DNA of 64,000 bases from Monosporascus cannonballus (taxonomy: Eukaryota; Ascomycota; Sordariomycetes; Xylariales): the NCBI GenBank assembly GCA_004154925.1, contig QJNS01000124.1, positions 166,004 through 230,003 on the forward strand. The letters are read 5' to 3'. Both the position numbers and the translations under genes were made by a program. This document shows, piece by piece, positions 47,301-61,715 of this stretch (position 1 is the stretch's first letter; each line of letters starts with the position of its first letter). The notes beneath the pieces were generated by a model. It had not been told where the DNA came from. It did not search any database and saw only the letters and a program-made list of their open reading frames with translations.

Positions 47301-48649
47301 AATGCCTATCTACCCCCTCCAAAAGCTTCACAGTGGTGGGTAATAAACTCCTCAACAAAACGGTGATGTCATGGTCGGTACCACTAAAATGGATATTCTG
47401 ACGTTACGGCCGCAGGAACCCTGCAGCCCGTATCGCGTCGCCTTAAAATGTATGGGGCACTCTAGGGCACAAAGTTGGAGGGAGGGGTGAGTCATCCACC
47501 ACAACACCAAGCTGCATTAGGTCAGTTGTTGAGGTCTATCCAAAGCGCATTTTAAGATTATAATCAAGATTCTGAGAACATCAGAGCGCGGCAAGAGACA
47601 ACGAGGCATGGATAAACCAGCGTTATTGAGTGTCTCGCTGAGAGCGTCCACAGGCATGAATCAGGTTTTGGCGGTTATTTAGCCACGATTCAGTTTCGGC
47701 CGACTGGCGCAGAGAGCGAAGGCGGATACCCGCCCCTATGCGGCGGCGGGGGAAATGCGGACGTGAGCCACCCGGATGGCCAGCCCAGTGGGACACGGGT
47801 GGAGAGAAAGGGTCTCGAGGGATAGTCCGTTCAATAATGCCGCAACAACAGTGCCCGAGCCAAGAAGGGCGCTGATCGATACTTCCACAATGCATGTGAT
47901 GGATAAGCTATAAGGTCGCTAGATATGCCTATTCGAATCGGTATATCGATCCGGTTAAGACCGGACTTTAGGCTCTCCTGCAGGTCAGCCAAGAACCGGC
48001 GGTCAATCGGGTAACGACAGCCACGGAGACTACCCACACATCGAACAGCCCGAAGTCTGGTCGATCGTCCGCGGGGTCCATCAGGGTCCTACCTGCTAGG
48101 TAGGTAGCCCACAATATAGCAGGCAGAGGAGGCTGACTATCTTGCGGCCTCCGGTGTCTACCATTGCTGAAGGTTTGAAGGTACAGTGACCCTCCCCGGA
48201 GAAGTCTGTTCATCTGGAAGTTAGTAAGACCCCCTAGCCACAACCCCCCTGATACCTGGCTCGCCGGTTTTGTATCGTGTCTTTCAACTAGGACGCTAAA
48301 TTGACAGGCGATGAGTCAGCGTCTAGCAGTTCGAGAATCGTCAAATGCTGAGTAGGCCCGACTTAGCGGCACGCAGGTAGCCGTGTCTGCAAATAAAGCT
48401 GGGAAGTCCAAAGTCAACCCTGTCCTTGAATGAGCCTTCAATTCGTCGGGAAGGTGTGTCCTCGAGCTCCATAGGTCATTCATCTGATATTCCAGTTTCG
48501 GCTAAGAGTTTCTAGAGTCAGTGACCTCAATGGCACAGGACAGAAGAGCTGGCGCGCTTCACGCAGGGTGAACCGGCGGTGCTAACATCCCATTTACATG
48601 CCCTGTATTACTCGAAGCTCGCTGTTGTCTAGAGCTCCCCTCGGGGGTT
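47301..48649. other. Intergenic region between the MFS permease and mannitol dehydrogenase genes
   Basis: Several overlapping open frames are seen on the minus strand (47623-47895, 47831-48037, 47968-48243), none with a recognisable motif. It is probably the promoter of the dehydrogenase gene and the 3' region of the permease gene. Confidence 0.45.
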
Positions 48650-50713
48650 CTACGGAACATAGATCCCGGGTGTCTCCCCATCTTGAGCTCGGTGGTTTCC
48701 CTGCGCTACCCGTCTGTTGTGAATCGTGTAAATGGCTACTTGCAGCGAAGCGAAGAAGATGCCAATCGCTACCATGATTGTCATAGTTCTCAGACCGTTA
48801 TCGTAACTATCTCACCGGCTCAGCAAAATATTCCTCAAGGTCGAGGGTCGATACTTACAAAGGCGCATCGTCACCTCTGAAATACTGCGTGCCAACCATC
48901 ACGCCGCTCATCGCCGACATCACCCACATACTACGCGGAGCTAGTCAGTACCCCTGGGGGGTGATTGATACCAGGCGTGCTGGACAGAAGGAACACTCAC
49001 GCAATGGCAATGCTCCTCTCGCGCGGATCATGACAGTTCAACTGGACCCAAGAATTGTGCACAGGGTGGTAGCCGACGGCGAAGGCGTTAATGGCCGTCC
49101 ACAGCCCCCAGCGAGACCATTTACCAACATGGGCGTAAGTTAAACGGGCTACGATCAACGTGATCAGGTAGCAAGCTTGAGCTAAGATGACGGACATGCC
49201 GCGCCGGTTCGTCCGGTCGCTCAAGTATGCGAAGCCGAAGACCACGACTAGCGCAAGCAGCGGGCCAACGGCGGCCAGGACGTTCGCATTGATGCGATCG
49301 AAACCAAGGCTCCTGCAGCAAAACTCAGTGATAAAATCCTCACGTTTTTCTACTGAAGAGATAGCGAAAATAAGCGCTCGAGCGAGCACAACTGGGGTAG
49401 CTTACATGATGATTGTGGGGGTATAGGTCATCAGAGGGCTCCAAGTTGAGAACACGGCGAAGGTACTTATGAAGTGCGGCCACCTCCTGTAATGAGCGAT
49501 TGTCTTCCACACTATTCGGAGAGGGATGCGCTCCTCTCGTGCACAGACCTTCTTCTCGCTATCGTCGGCTGCTAGTCGTTTTTGCAATACCCGCTGCTCG
49601 TCTGGCGAGAAGCGGATGATCCCGGGGGTCAGCAGCGGCCTGGGAGCGTCCGGAGAGCCGGGTAGCAGAGCCAACATGAGGAGCGAGACAAGCATCGTGA
49701 AGGCACCTTCCACTGTTACATCGTCAGTTCAATACCGATCTGTCTCGCGAGGGACAATGTAGGACGGCCTTGCATACATAGAAATAGCCACTGCCAACCC
49801 CGGATACCCCGCGCCCCATCCAGCTTCAATATCCCCGACGCAAGGAGAGGGCTGATGGCGTTTCCCCCAAACATTCCGAAGAAGAAAACAGCTACGCGCT
49901 TGGCGAGCTCGCGCCTCACGTACCACGCCTGAAGGGTGTAGACAGCTCCTGGAACGTAACCGGCTTCGCTTAGACCAAGGAACATTCGCACTGCTAGGAA
50001 TCCGGCTCCGTTCTTGACGAACACCTGCAGAATGCCTATCAAACCGAAGACGAAGACCTGCCCTGAAATCCATTTCCGGGGACCCAACTAGGCACTCATG
50101 AGTGTGAACAGACGTGTATTTGCAAGGGCTCGCAGTCTGAGCATACGAGAGAGGGCGGCTACTGTACCTTTTGGAGAAGCAGGTTCGAGGGTATCTCCAG
50201 AATCACGGTGCCGAGGAACATGAGCTGGTTTCCGAGGTTTACCGTATCGTGACTGATGCCGACATCCGTCGCAAAGCCGCCCGTGAGGGCGCTGGCGAGA
50301 TTCATGCGGTCCAGCTGGAAAACAAGGAATCCCAGTAGAAGCAAAGGGAGTACGGTCGAATCCACTCTTGTACCATCAGAATGTCAGCAACTGAGGTCTG
50401 TGTAAGTTCGAGGAGGTGAGGCTGGACTCTAAGATCACGTCTGGAATGGCTCTATTCCTTGAAGAAAAAAAAAGCTTGAGAGGCTTAGATGGCCAAGTAC
50501 AGAGATATCACCCATGAAGCGATCATGGTATGCTCTTCGGCTTCGTAATATCTAGCAGTGCATCGAAAACACGACTAAGAGATACCCGTGGTTAACTTAC
50601 TTTCCTCTCGCCTTCAATTCATTCTCTCGGGTCCAGCTTCGCTCTTGGTCCATACTAGGCGCAGCCGTGGAACGCCCACTCGGCGGGTCGACGGCCGTGA
50701 ATTTCTCCTGCAT
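48650..50713 (-). CDS. MFS permease of the Dal5/allantoate (anion:cation symporter) type, seven exons
   Basis: Structure is complement(join(48650..48806, 48859..48930, 49001..49312, 49406..49712, 49778..50087, 50168..50366, 50601..50713)), giving 1470 bp and 489 residues. All six introns (51-92 bp, the first 234 bp) have GT-AG ends and phases that match. Landmarks: MQEKFTAVDP start; LLLGFLVFQLDRMNLASALT (residues 48-67); EIPSNLLLQKLGPRKW across intron 2; RMFLGLSEAGYVPGAVYTLQ (138-157), the MFS signature; GWQWLFLLEGAFTM across intron 3; TPTIIMSLGF across intron 4; YLSDRTNRRGM; IAIAMWVMSAMSG across intron 5; DDAPLFYDNGLRTM across intron 6; C-terminus GIYVP. About 12 membrane spans are expected. 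Family members import small organic acids or amides such as allantoate, nicotinate or pantothenate at the plasma membrane; the substrate cannot be told here. No stop or frameshift is present. Confidence 0.88.
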
Positions 50714-51150
50714 CTTTCTGGGCTCTGTCCTGGAAGTCCTGCTTACCGGGTTTGCGTCCGTATGCTAATAAAATTCTAGATAAGTAGTTATAGTCAACCT
50801 GGGATTCAAGGAGCTACCTTACCGTCCATAAGCTCTACAGGGTCCATACAATAACCCTCAGACTAATGCACCAGACCAAAAGACTTTTATCTAGTTCCTC
50901 AGTATTTTGGCCAGAACGATCTGCAATATCTCGTCAACTTTCGGCACCGCCGTCCGCGGCCCCGACAATGGATCTAACACAACATTTTTGAACCAAAGGC
51001 GTCTAATAAGGGAATTCAACAAAAGTACGAAAGGCCCATAATAGAAGATTAAAGTGCACCGTAAATAATATTTGAAGCGGACGATACTTTTCTGAAGAAC
51101 CTTGAGGGCCAGCCTTAGGTATACTGTCAAATGTTTTGGGATCAGAGTGA
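50714..51150. other. 5' flank of the permease gene to the island edge
   Basis: It contains the likely promoter. A minus-strand frame of 79 codons (50891-51130) with hydrophobic stretches is open up to the island edge; I do not recognise it. Composition switches to about 80% AT just after 51200. Confidence 0.4.
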
Positions 51151-51333
51151 GAGGAACAATACGGGTATGTTAAGGACCAGTCTGAAACTTGCCCTTTTTC
51201 CCTGAAAAGGAAGTAAACAACTATCTATAAAATAATTACCCCGTAATAACCTTATAACTATTACGTAAAAATAACATATAAAATGTTTAACGTTTTGTTA
51301 ATAATACGCATATTTTCTTGGTTTTTAATAAAA
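51151..51333. repeat. Direct repeat (putative LTR), left copy of element F
   Basis: Shares GTAAACAACTA, AACTATTACGTAAAA, TAATACGCATA and TTCTTAGT/TTCTTGGT with 57269-57450. The left part still has normal GC (GGTATGTTAAGGACCAGTCT), while the right copy has the matching A/T changes. It straddles the boundary of the GC island. Confidence 0.7.
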
Positions 51334-54300
51334 TCGCTTCTTTTTAAAATTTTATTTTATAAACTTTTTAGTAAAATCATTTTATAATATAGTATAATTA
51401 ATAAATTATCTTTATTAAAAGGTAAAAATAATTTTAAAAGAAATAAAAACACGTCATAAATAATATTAAAATATAATCGGTATACTTTTTAAAAATTAAA
51501 TAATATATTTAGAAAATTTTGTGACGAATTAATTAAAGTGTCGAGAAGTTTACTAACAGAAAGTTCTACCGTTTTTAAATATATTATTTTTAGTTCGTCG
51601 ATATATAACTTATTAGTTATTGGTAATCAACTTGTTATTTTATATTTGTTTCGAATTTCTTTTTATATTTTTGTTATTAATTAATAACGAAATATATTTT
51701 CATTTATATTTCGCTTTTATTTTAACTTTTTACGTTTTCGATATAATTTTTTACAACTTTTTTTTAAAAAAATAAACTAACTATTTCGAAAAAATAAATG
51801 TGTTTTTATAAATAGTTTGTAATAATGTTTTTATTAACAAATTATTTTTAAAACTATTTATAAAGTTTTATATAGTTATTATAGTATAACTATTATTTGT
51901 ATAATACTGTATCGTTACGAAATTATTTCAATTTTTCAAGATATTAATAAATCGAAAAGTTTCGAAATAGTATTAAAGTTATAATAAAAATATATTTTAT
52001 ATTTTGCTATTATTTAAAAATGATATTATTTATATATAATAATAAATTCTAGATTTCCTCTATATATTTTTATATATTTTCGTTAAAATATATAAAAAGT
52101 TTATTTAAATTAAAATTATAAATAGAGATAAATGTGAAGTTTAAAAGTATATTTTCTAAAAGTAAAATAAATTATTTTTATTTTTTAATGAATTATTTAC
52201 GAAACGTAAATATTAAATTGATTTAAATTATTATTATATTTAAATTTAGTAAGATTTAATAAAGATAAAAAATACAAACTTTTATTATTATTGCGTTACG
52301 AATTATATAATTAATTTATTATAAATTTGGTATCTAGTTTTTTATAATTAATGCGAAATTTTTTAAATCCGTTATTTAAAATTTTTAATAGATAGTATTA
52401 TTATTATTTCGATTTCGTAATTCGCTTTTTTATAATTCTTTTTCTAAAAAATTAAACAAATAAAGAATATTTATATTATTTCATATATGAACGTTAAATA
52501 ATTTTCGGGTTACAATTATTAGTAATTTTTTAAAATAATGAAAAAAAATTTAATATTATTAATAATAGAGAATTTTAATTTATAGAAATAATTAAAATGA
52601 AAATAAAAATAATAAATAAAATAATAATAACATGTAAATAATTTTAGAATAAGTTAGTAGTTTTGGTTTTGACATAATTATGATTCAAATTTAAATTTTA
52701 TTTAAAATATTAGATAAAGTATAATATTTTTATTGCGAAATAAATAAACTAAAAGTTCGACAATAACGTTTTTTAATATATAAAAAAATAATAAATAACG
52801 TTTTATATAAAATAATAAGTTCTTAATAAATAATAATAAATCTTTTATATATTCTTTAAATAAGTATTTTTATTTAATAAAATATTATATATTATTACGG
52901 CTATTTAATATATTATAAAAGGTTTTATATTTTTAATAATCTTGTTTTTATGTTAAAATAATATTTCTCTTTTTTTAATATTATTTTTATGATATTATAG
53001 TTTCAATAATAGTATAAATATAAGTATAAATTCTGTAGTAAAAAATTAAATTTGTATTTTATAAATTAATTTTAAATTTATAACTTTTATAGTTTATTAA
53101 ACCTTTTAGATATTTATTATAAATATTTATTAAGTTTTTATTAATTAAAATATTTGATAAAAAATTTGAAATACTTTTTTTTATTTCTCGAAAATATTAT
53201 TATTATAATATATTTATACGTATTTTAAGTTGAATAAAATTATATTTATATTGTTTGTTTTATTATTATACGTTTTTGAAATTATTTTTATGTAAAATTT
53301 TGTTTAAAATTCGTAATATATATTAGAAACCTGTTTTAATAAATATTATATTAATTACTTGATTGCAATTATTATAATATATAAATTATATTATTATTAA
53401 CAGAAATATTTAATTTATTTAAATAATATATTAAACAGTTAATTTAAATAATTTATTTATTTATAAATAATTCTTAAATATATTTTTAAATATATTAATA
53501 AATCAAGTTGTACTATTAAAATGATATTATTAAAAGTGTTATTTTAATTAAAATATAATAATTATATTTCGATATTTTATTTATTATAATAAAAATAACT
53601 TTATAATACTTTTTATTATATAGCTTTATAATTAATAATAAATTCGAAATAAAATTTATATAAATTCTTTGAAAATAAAGAATTTAATAATAATAACAAA
53701 ATAGGTTTTTCGTAAAATTTATATAATATTTAATATTTTATTTTTATATTTTTTAAAAATAATTTATAATAAATTATATATATTTTATAATGTGAAAATA
53801 ACTTAATAGAAGATAATTATAATATAGATTAATAAGCTTTTTATAAACATCTAAATTATATAATATATAAATTACGTTTTTAAATTTTAATATATTATAT
53901 TTATTTTTTCGTTTTTAATAATTTATAGCGTTTTTAATTTTATGTATAAGTTTAAATTTAAAATTAATATAATTATTAACTTTATTAATAATAATATAAT
54001 TGTAGTAATATTATTAATAATTTTTATTTTGAAATATTTAATTCGAAAGTTATAATATTAATTAATATATATTTTATTTTTATAAGCGTTTTAAATTATA
54101 TTACTTTTAAACTTATATATTTATATTTTAAACGAAATATTTATAATATTATTAATAACGTAATAAATATTTACATATTTATTATTTAATTAAGATATTA
54201 TTATTTCTAATATCTTTAATATTTTAATAATATTTTAAATTATTTTGTTTTCGCTATTTTATAATATATTAAAAAGAATTTCGTAATTTCTTTATTAATT

Positions 54301-55019
54301 TAATTTCTTTCGATCTAACTATATTACCGAAATTATATATAGTAATAAAATATATTTATTTTAATAATTTTACATTAAATCTTTAAAATCAAAATAATTA
54401 ATAATAAGTTAAATAAAATATAATAAAAATTGAATAAAGTAAACTCATTTTATAAACTAGGTTATAATTATTAATATATTTATTAAAGAATTTGAGAAAT
54501 ATTTTCCTATATTATTGTTTTAAATATATATATCATTAAATATTTACTATTATATAAAGTTAAAATGTAAATAATTTAATAGTTGTTTCAAATATATGTA
54601 TTATAATATAAATAAATATTAATAACTTATAATACTAAATTATTTAAAACTTTATTTTTAAAAGAAAAAGTAATTATATAATTTTTTTAAATTAGTTATA
54701 AAATTTATTTGTTAATAATATTAATATCTTTATATGCTTTTTAATATAGTTTCTATAAAATCTTATAAAATCTAAGCAAATTTAAATATTATAAACGTTT
54801 TTAAATAATTATTAAGCGTTAATAAATTCGATAAAACTTTTTAATTTTAATATTAGTTACTAAAATTAGACGTTTTGAGAAATTAAAAATATGTAGCACT
54901 TAAATTTATTTATATTTATATCAAATATTAATTTGTTTAATCTTTTAAATATTTTATAAATGTATTATTTATATTCTATAAAATCGTTTATTAAATATTA
55001 ATATATTATGAAAGTGAAA

Positions 55020-55600
55020 TATATAAAAACTATATATTAAAATAATTCATATTTGGTTAAAATTTAATTAAAAGTTAATAAAAACGATAAAATAGTTAAA
55101 TAGAAGTATTAAATACTTAAAATAATTATATTTCGTTTTGAAAATATTTTATATTTATTATTTTTAATACGAATTTAACGTACGTATTTTTTAAATCTAA
55201 TTTAAAATAAACGTTACTAATTATTAAGTAATTTAAAATTTCTTATATTAAAAATAACTCTAAATTGTTTTTATATATTATTCGATAAAACTCTTTATAA
55301 TTAATATAAAAATATAAAACTTTCTAGTAAAATAAATAAAATAAGAGGGTTAATTAAGTTATATTTATATTTTTAAAATATATTTTAAAAATCGTAACTA
55401 CTTTATTAAAAAGGGAAATAAATAAAGTTTTATAAAAATAGCTTTATTAAATAGATTTATTTTATATTTATATAATAAATATTCCTCTAAGTTAATCGTT
55501 AATTATTTGTAAAATATTATATCGATATAATTACTATAATATTTCTTGTAGTATTTTGGTATTTCATTTGTAAAACTTTTTATTGATATCGTTTAATAAT
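55020..55600 (-). pseudogene. Reverse transcriptase remnant of element F
   Basis: The minus strand near 55160-55220 reads SNVYFKLDLKNTYVKFVLK, matching the RT strand that carries the first catalytic Asp (KLDLRDAY type). It is preceded by sequence resembling a VDYRGFN segment with many stops. A further minus-strand open stretch at 56851-57087 (NAEKVTFFIGERLKTLFNLN) may belong to its gag, but this is unproven. Confidence 0.45.
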
Positions 55601-57268
55601 ACGAATACATTAATATTTATTTTTATAATAAAAATATTTTTCGTAATTTGTTTATATAATTAACGAGTTTAATATTTTTAAATTCGAATTAATATATTTC
55701 CTGAAATTAAAATTATTTAATAATGAAATATATTTACTAAATTATAATAATTGCACTATAATATTTATCTTTTTTATATTTTTATTAATATAAACTTTAT
55801 TGTTAATTTCGTAGCAGTAAATGAATTTATAGTTCGAATATATATTGTAATATATTTATGCATTGTAGTAAAATTATTTTAATATATTTTAAAAACTTTA
55901 ATTAAATTTAAATTTAAATAATTAATTAATGTTTTAAAATATTTTACTATATATTTTTTCATAATTAAGTTTAAAATATATTTATATATAAAGTATTATT
56001 TATTAACTTTTTACGTATTAATTAAACTTTATATATATATATATAATGAAAATATTTAAATGATAAAAATATATATAAAATTTATATTAGTTTTACAGAA
56101 AAGTGTTTTAATAATTTATTCGAATAAAAATTTTATTATAATCGAAATAGGTAATTTCGAAATAATCGTTAAAATTATAACCTTTTTAATATAATTATTA
56201 TATATATAGCTTTAAAATATAATTTTTATAATTAATATTTTATATTTTTCAAGTAGTAACTATTTGTTTTCTTATATTTATAATAGATCTTTTATAATAT
56301 TATTAAAGATTTCTTTTTAAAAAAATTATATTTATTACGTAATTTAAATTGCATTATCATTATACATTTTAAATTAAATATTTAGTTTTAAAAAAACCAA
56401 CTTAGTTATAACGTAATAAAGATTTTTTAAATAAAACTTTTAAATAATTATGTAAGACTTAACTTTTTTTGACAAATTATATTTAAAATTTTAGGTAAAC
56501 CTATTATAAATACAAAGTTAATTACATAAAATTATTATAAAAATCTACTTATATTATTAATAGAGAATATTAATTACTTTATCCAATTTTTAATATATTT
56601 TATTAAATTTCGCATTAATGTACTTAAATTATCGTACTGGATTTTCGCAAATATTTTCGAAAATTGTTTTAAAATTAAGCTAATTTGTACAACAAATATA
56701 ACAAAAGTTTGATATTTTAGTTATTACTATTTTATTATTTCGCTACAATTTCTTAATAAATGCTTATATATGAATTAAATGAAATATGTAGTAATATATC
56801 ATTTATTTTGTGAAATTTTAACAAATATTTTCAATAGTCGAAAATAGTATTTAATTACATTGTATAATTTGTATACTGTAAATAAGTTTTATCTTAATAT
56901 TTAAATTAAATAAAGTTTTAAGTCGTTCGCCAATAAAGAACGTCACTTTTTCGGCATTGAGATTTATTAAAAATATATAATTTATAAAAATTATAATTGT
57001 CGAAATATTTTTAATAAAAATATTATTAAACGTTGTAAAATTTAATTTGAAAAATATATTTAAAAGATTTCTTATATTACGGTTCAAATTATATAATAAA
57101 TATTTAATTATTTTTTAAATAATCTTTTTAGTATTTTAATATTCGAACCTTTTTCGTTGTATTAATTAAATCTTTATTAAAATTTAAATAATCCTAGTAA
57201 CTGAGATAACCGGTTTATTATTATACGAAATTATATTTATATCGTTTTTTTCTCACGGTTCATTCGAT

Positions 57269-57450
57269 ATAAAAAACAATACAAGTATATTAAAGACTAA
57301 TTTAAAACTTATTTTTTTTAAAAAAAAGTAAACAACTACCTATAAATAATTATCTCACAACGATTTCGTAACTATTACGTAAAAGAAAAGTATAAAATAC
57401 TGAACGTTCTCTTAGTAATACGCATACTTTCTTAGTTCTTAATAAATATA
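57269..57450. repeat. Direct repeat (putative LTR), right copy
   Basis: It is the RIP-mutated partner of 51151-51333; similarity stops at TTCTTAATAAA near 57450. It could also be the left LTR of the plus-strand element that follows. Confidence 0.65.
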
Positions 57451-58232
57451 CGACCAAATTTAATCGCTTAACGGTTAATATAAATCTATTAAAAAACTCG
57501 TGATTTTATCGTTATTATAACGGCTTAAAATCTTAAATTAAGAGTAAATTATATATAAAATCTAAACTTAAATTTCTTATAAAATATACTGATAAAGGTT
57601 TTATTACTAATCGACGTATCTTTAATCGGTACTTTAAAAAATATCTAACAAATACTATAATAATAAAAATTTCAGTAATCGAATTTTAAAAAAATAAAGG
57701 CAAATCTTAAAAAAAGCAAATACCGCTTCGAAAAAACTTTTTAAAAAACAAATTCCATATAAAATATTTTAAACGCGATACAAAGGCATTTAAAAAACGA
57801 ATATCGTTTCTTCGATTAAAAAAACTTAAAAATTTCTTTAATTCTAAAAAAGCCAAGAAAAGTAATCAAAAAACAATTAATAAGATAGAAAGAAATTAAT
57901 TCGATTTTCTTCTATTTAAAATTTATTATTACTATCATCATCTACATCTAACATAATACCTCAAAATACGAGAATTAATTTATATACTAGAGTTTTAAAA
58001 TTAAAATCTGCGAATATTATTTAAAACAAACGAATTTTAAAATAATTTTAAAAACTAAAATATATTTACTATCTTACTATATAAACTTACGCAATATATG
58101 GTAAATACGACTAATTTTGACTAAACACTAACAATTTTAAATAATTATTTTCTAAATTCTACAAATTTCTTAAATATACTATATATTTAAGAATATTTAA
58201 CGAACTTTTATATTTTACGCTTTTTTATCTTC

Positions 58233-58288
<56 letters not shown>
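58233..58288. repeat. (TTA)n microsatellite, about 18 units
   Basis: An uninterrupted TTA trinucleotide run within RIP-type AT-rich sequence. Confidence 0.95.
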
Positions 58289-60179
58289 TAATTTGCTTAC
58301 GTACCAAAAATATCGATAACATTTAACTCGTATAAAATAAAATAATATTTACAAAACTAAGTAACAAATACAACTATATAGAAATCTCTTAATAACTAAA
58401 ATGACTTCAATTTTATTACTTATATCTTAAATTAAAACGAAATTAAAAATCTATATCGAAAATATATTTATGCTACTTTTTAATACTTTATATTTAATAT
58501 AAACCTTTAATTATAAATGCAATTAATTTAAAACATTATATATTTAACGTTATAACTCAAAAAATAGAATTTTAAAAGTCGTATTAAAAACCGTTTGTTA
58601 TTAGATGTTAATTAAATAAAAGACATATAAATATATAAGTTGTTATTATATTACGTATATTATTGTAAAGACTTAAATTCAAAACACTTTTTTACGAATA
58701 TATTATACTAATTAAAAAATGCCACAAACCTTGAATAATAAAATATCGAAAAACTTATCGTTATAGAATGGTATAGAAAATAAAAAGAATAATAAAGATA
58801 AATTAAAATACTTTTTAAATACAAAAATATAACGTTTAAAGCTATATTTGACGTAAAACGCAAAAATATAAAAGTTTTTAAAAATATAAGTTAATTTCTT
58901 ATAAATAAACTACGGTAAATAAAAACATATTTAAATACGAAAATTCACAATATTTTAAAAAAACAAAAAATATACTTATTTAAATAAAAGATAATAAGAA
59001 TAGTTTTAGCTAAATATAATAAATATCTTGGATTACGATATTATATTATAAATAATTTAAGTTTATTTTAATATTTTAAAGATTAATTTAAATGATTAAA
59101 CGCTTTTCTAAAATAATAAAACGTACTTAAAAGAATTATCGAAATATTTGCTATATAATAAAGAAACTATAGATCTTAAATCAAATTGTTATAATATTTT
59201 TAAATTATCGCAAATTCAAAAATATATCTAAAAACCGAGAAAATAATGAATTACTATTATATAATTAGTAAAACTACTGGATATTTATTTTTTAAAAAAT
59301 ATCGTTCCAAACTTTATAAAACTTATTATATAGAGCTACAAAGTTAGAAAAAATTATTAAAAATTCATTTAACTTTTTTCCTTTTTATTAAAATATTTAG
59401 TTTTTATAATATCTAGATATAAAAATAATAAATAAAAGATTAATTGAAAAGAAAATTTCATTTATTAGATAATAATTAAATATAAATAATTAAACGATAT
59501 TATTATTAAAAACGGATTTTTTAAACATTTTAAATACATTAAAGAAAAACATTTTTAAAACAATATAATTTATAATATATAATATTCGAAACAATTATTA
59601 CTGGAAACAAATAATTTAAAAAAAATAGAATATGGCACTTATAATAACATATAGATAGTGTAAATATCTATTTATGCTTATAAGATTTATTAATACTTTA
59701 TAACGTTTTACTAATTAATTATAACTAATTTTAAAATCTTTTTAATGATATTATATTTGCATATCTTAATAAAATATTTATTTTTAAAAAGTTTAAAGAA
59801 GAAATATAAAAATAAAGTTCTGTAAGTATTTAAAACTTGAAATAATATATACATCCGAGATAGCTTAATAAGAAATATATAACGTGCTTAAATATTAAAT
59901 ATCGTAGAATTTATTTTAATTATACCTAAATTTATTTTAAGAATTTCAAATTAAAATTAATTAACAACTCGTTTATTTCTAATTAAACAAATCTTACAGA
60001 TATTTAGTAAATTTTAAAATTTATTAATTACTTATAGAACTTAATTGAAGAATATAAAATATAATCAAACTATTAATACAATATATTATTAAAAAAATTT
60101 AAAAAAATATAAGCTTTCTTTAAAAAAACTAAAATAGTTTTTTATTAGCTAAAAAACGAAACTATTAAAGTACTAATAA

Positions 60180-60640
60180 TTAGATTATTTAAGACCGATA
60201 AAAGAAACCGTTTAATAATTGACATTTTAAAATATATCTTAAATGTTATTTTTAAACAATTAATAAAAATAAAAATAAATAATATACGATAATTTATTAT
60301 TTTAAAGCTTTACGAGATGTACAACTTAAGCACGCGATTGACTATAAGAAACTATTAGTAATTATTAATACTATTAAAAATAAACGTATAACAGAACTAA
60401 AAAACTTTTAATATTTACTTTAATTATAAAAACTTTACCGAGTTTATAACAGTGTAAAAACTAAATAAACGATTTAAAACTTAGATCATTTTCTTAACAA
60501 AATTGAATTTTAAAATTAATTATATTTTTTTTAAAAAAATATTAATTAAACCGATATTTCTTAATTATAAAAACGATTATAATTCAAAAATTTCTAAAAA
60601 AATACAAATATTCTATTATAATATACATAATATTATATAC
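60180..60640 (+). pseudogene. RNase H domain of element G
   Basis: The plus strand contains KALRDVQLKHAIDYKKLLVI followed by INTIKNKRI, the gypsy RNase H segment that precedes the tethering region. Downstream are NKIEFKINYIF, KKILIKPIFL (the expected GKKN.ADALSR site, degraded) and an open stretch to 60685. Degraded by RIP-type changes. Confidence 0.55.
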
Positions 60641-61715
60641 TTTTATAAAATGTTAAAAGAATTTACTGCTAGATTATTAATATAATTTCGAAATTTTTAC
60701 AGTACTAAAAAGCTAAAAATATTTAATAAATAAAAGTATTGACAAACTATTAACTGATATACTATAACAAACTTTATAATACTATAATTTAATAAAAGTA
60801 ATTTGTAATGAAATTCTATAAAAATCTATTATACGGATATTAAAAAAGTTTCTAAAATCATATAACGTGATTAAAAATATGACGAAGAATTATAACGTTT
60901 ATAATCAAAATTAAAAAAATACGTTATAAGCTTTATAAATTATTACAATTTATTCAAATTTTTAATAAAACGTAAAATAATATATTTTAAAATATTATAA
61001 TTTAAAATAACTTAAAATTTTATTATTAGCTTACTACTATTTATAAACTCAATTATTAAAATTAAATACAACGAATATAGATAATTATTAATGAACTTAT
61101 TAAAGATAAAACTTTTTATTTTTTTAAAGAAAATTAATAATAAGATAATTAATTCCGATTTTTATTGGAAAATATCTTAATAAATACGAAATGTCAAAAA
61201 GGGTTGTTTTTGTCAAAAATATGCTTATTACGTCTAAATTTAACGTTAATTTTTAATCAAATCTATACTAAAGTTAAATATATAACGCTATATTCTTTTC
61301 AAATAAATAAATAAACGAAACGATTAAATTAAACGTTAAAATAGCATCTTAAACGTTTTATTAGTTATTAATAATATTATTAAGTAAAACTTTTATTATT
61401 AATAAAAATAATTTGTAATATGTTAATTAACGAAAACATAAACGTATTTCTATATATAACGGTATATCAACGTAGTATAGAAAATCGCTGACCGGTTTTT
61501 ATAAATATTATTACTGTATTAAAAGAAAAAACATTAATAACCAAACACGAAATAATATAACTCTATTTCTAAATCAAATAACGGTTTTTCTAATACAAAA
61601 TAATTTAGTATTAAAATAAAAAATAAAAGAAGTATATTTTATTAAAAACTTAAAGTTTATCTATTATATTGAAAATAAATTATAACGTTTTATATTTTAT
61701 AAATCAAAATCAAAA

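Larger units (their letters stand above)
51150..57450 (-). mobile_element. Element F: extremely AT-rich Ty3/gypsy remnant bounded by a direct repeat
   Basis: A direct repeat of about 170-180 bp (51151-51333 and 57269-57450) brackets about 6.1 kb whose minus strand contains RT-like sequence at 55160-55520. The size and layout fit an LTR retroelement with short LTRs, but the ends are degraded and no TSD could be assigned. The stretch is more AT-rich than elements A-D, suggesting older or heavier RIP. Confidence 0.55.
57451..61715 (+). mobile_element. Element G: plus-strand Ty3/gypsy remnant, no right LTR seen
   Basis: The plus strand reads gag-like basic sequence near 57480-57900 and an RNase H domain at 60180-60640, with integrase-like sequence probably to about 61650. 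It ends where the E LTR begins at 61716. No copy of the 57269 repeat was found at its right end, so it may be truncated. Stops are abundant. Confidence 0.5.

Noticed and set aside
49121..50073. Alternative frames over the permease gene
   Set aside because: The exon chain with matching intron phases accounts for this sequence; the other frames have no motifs.
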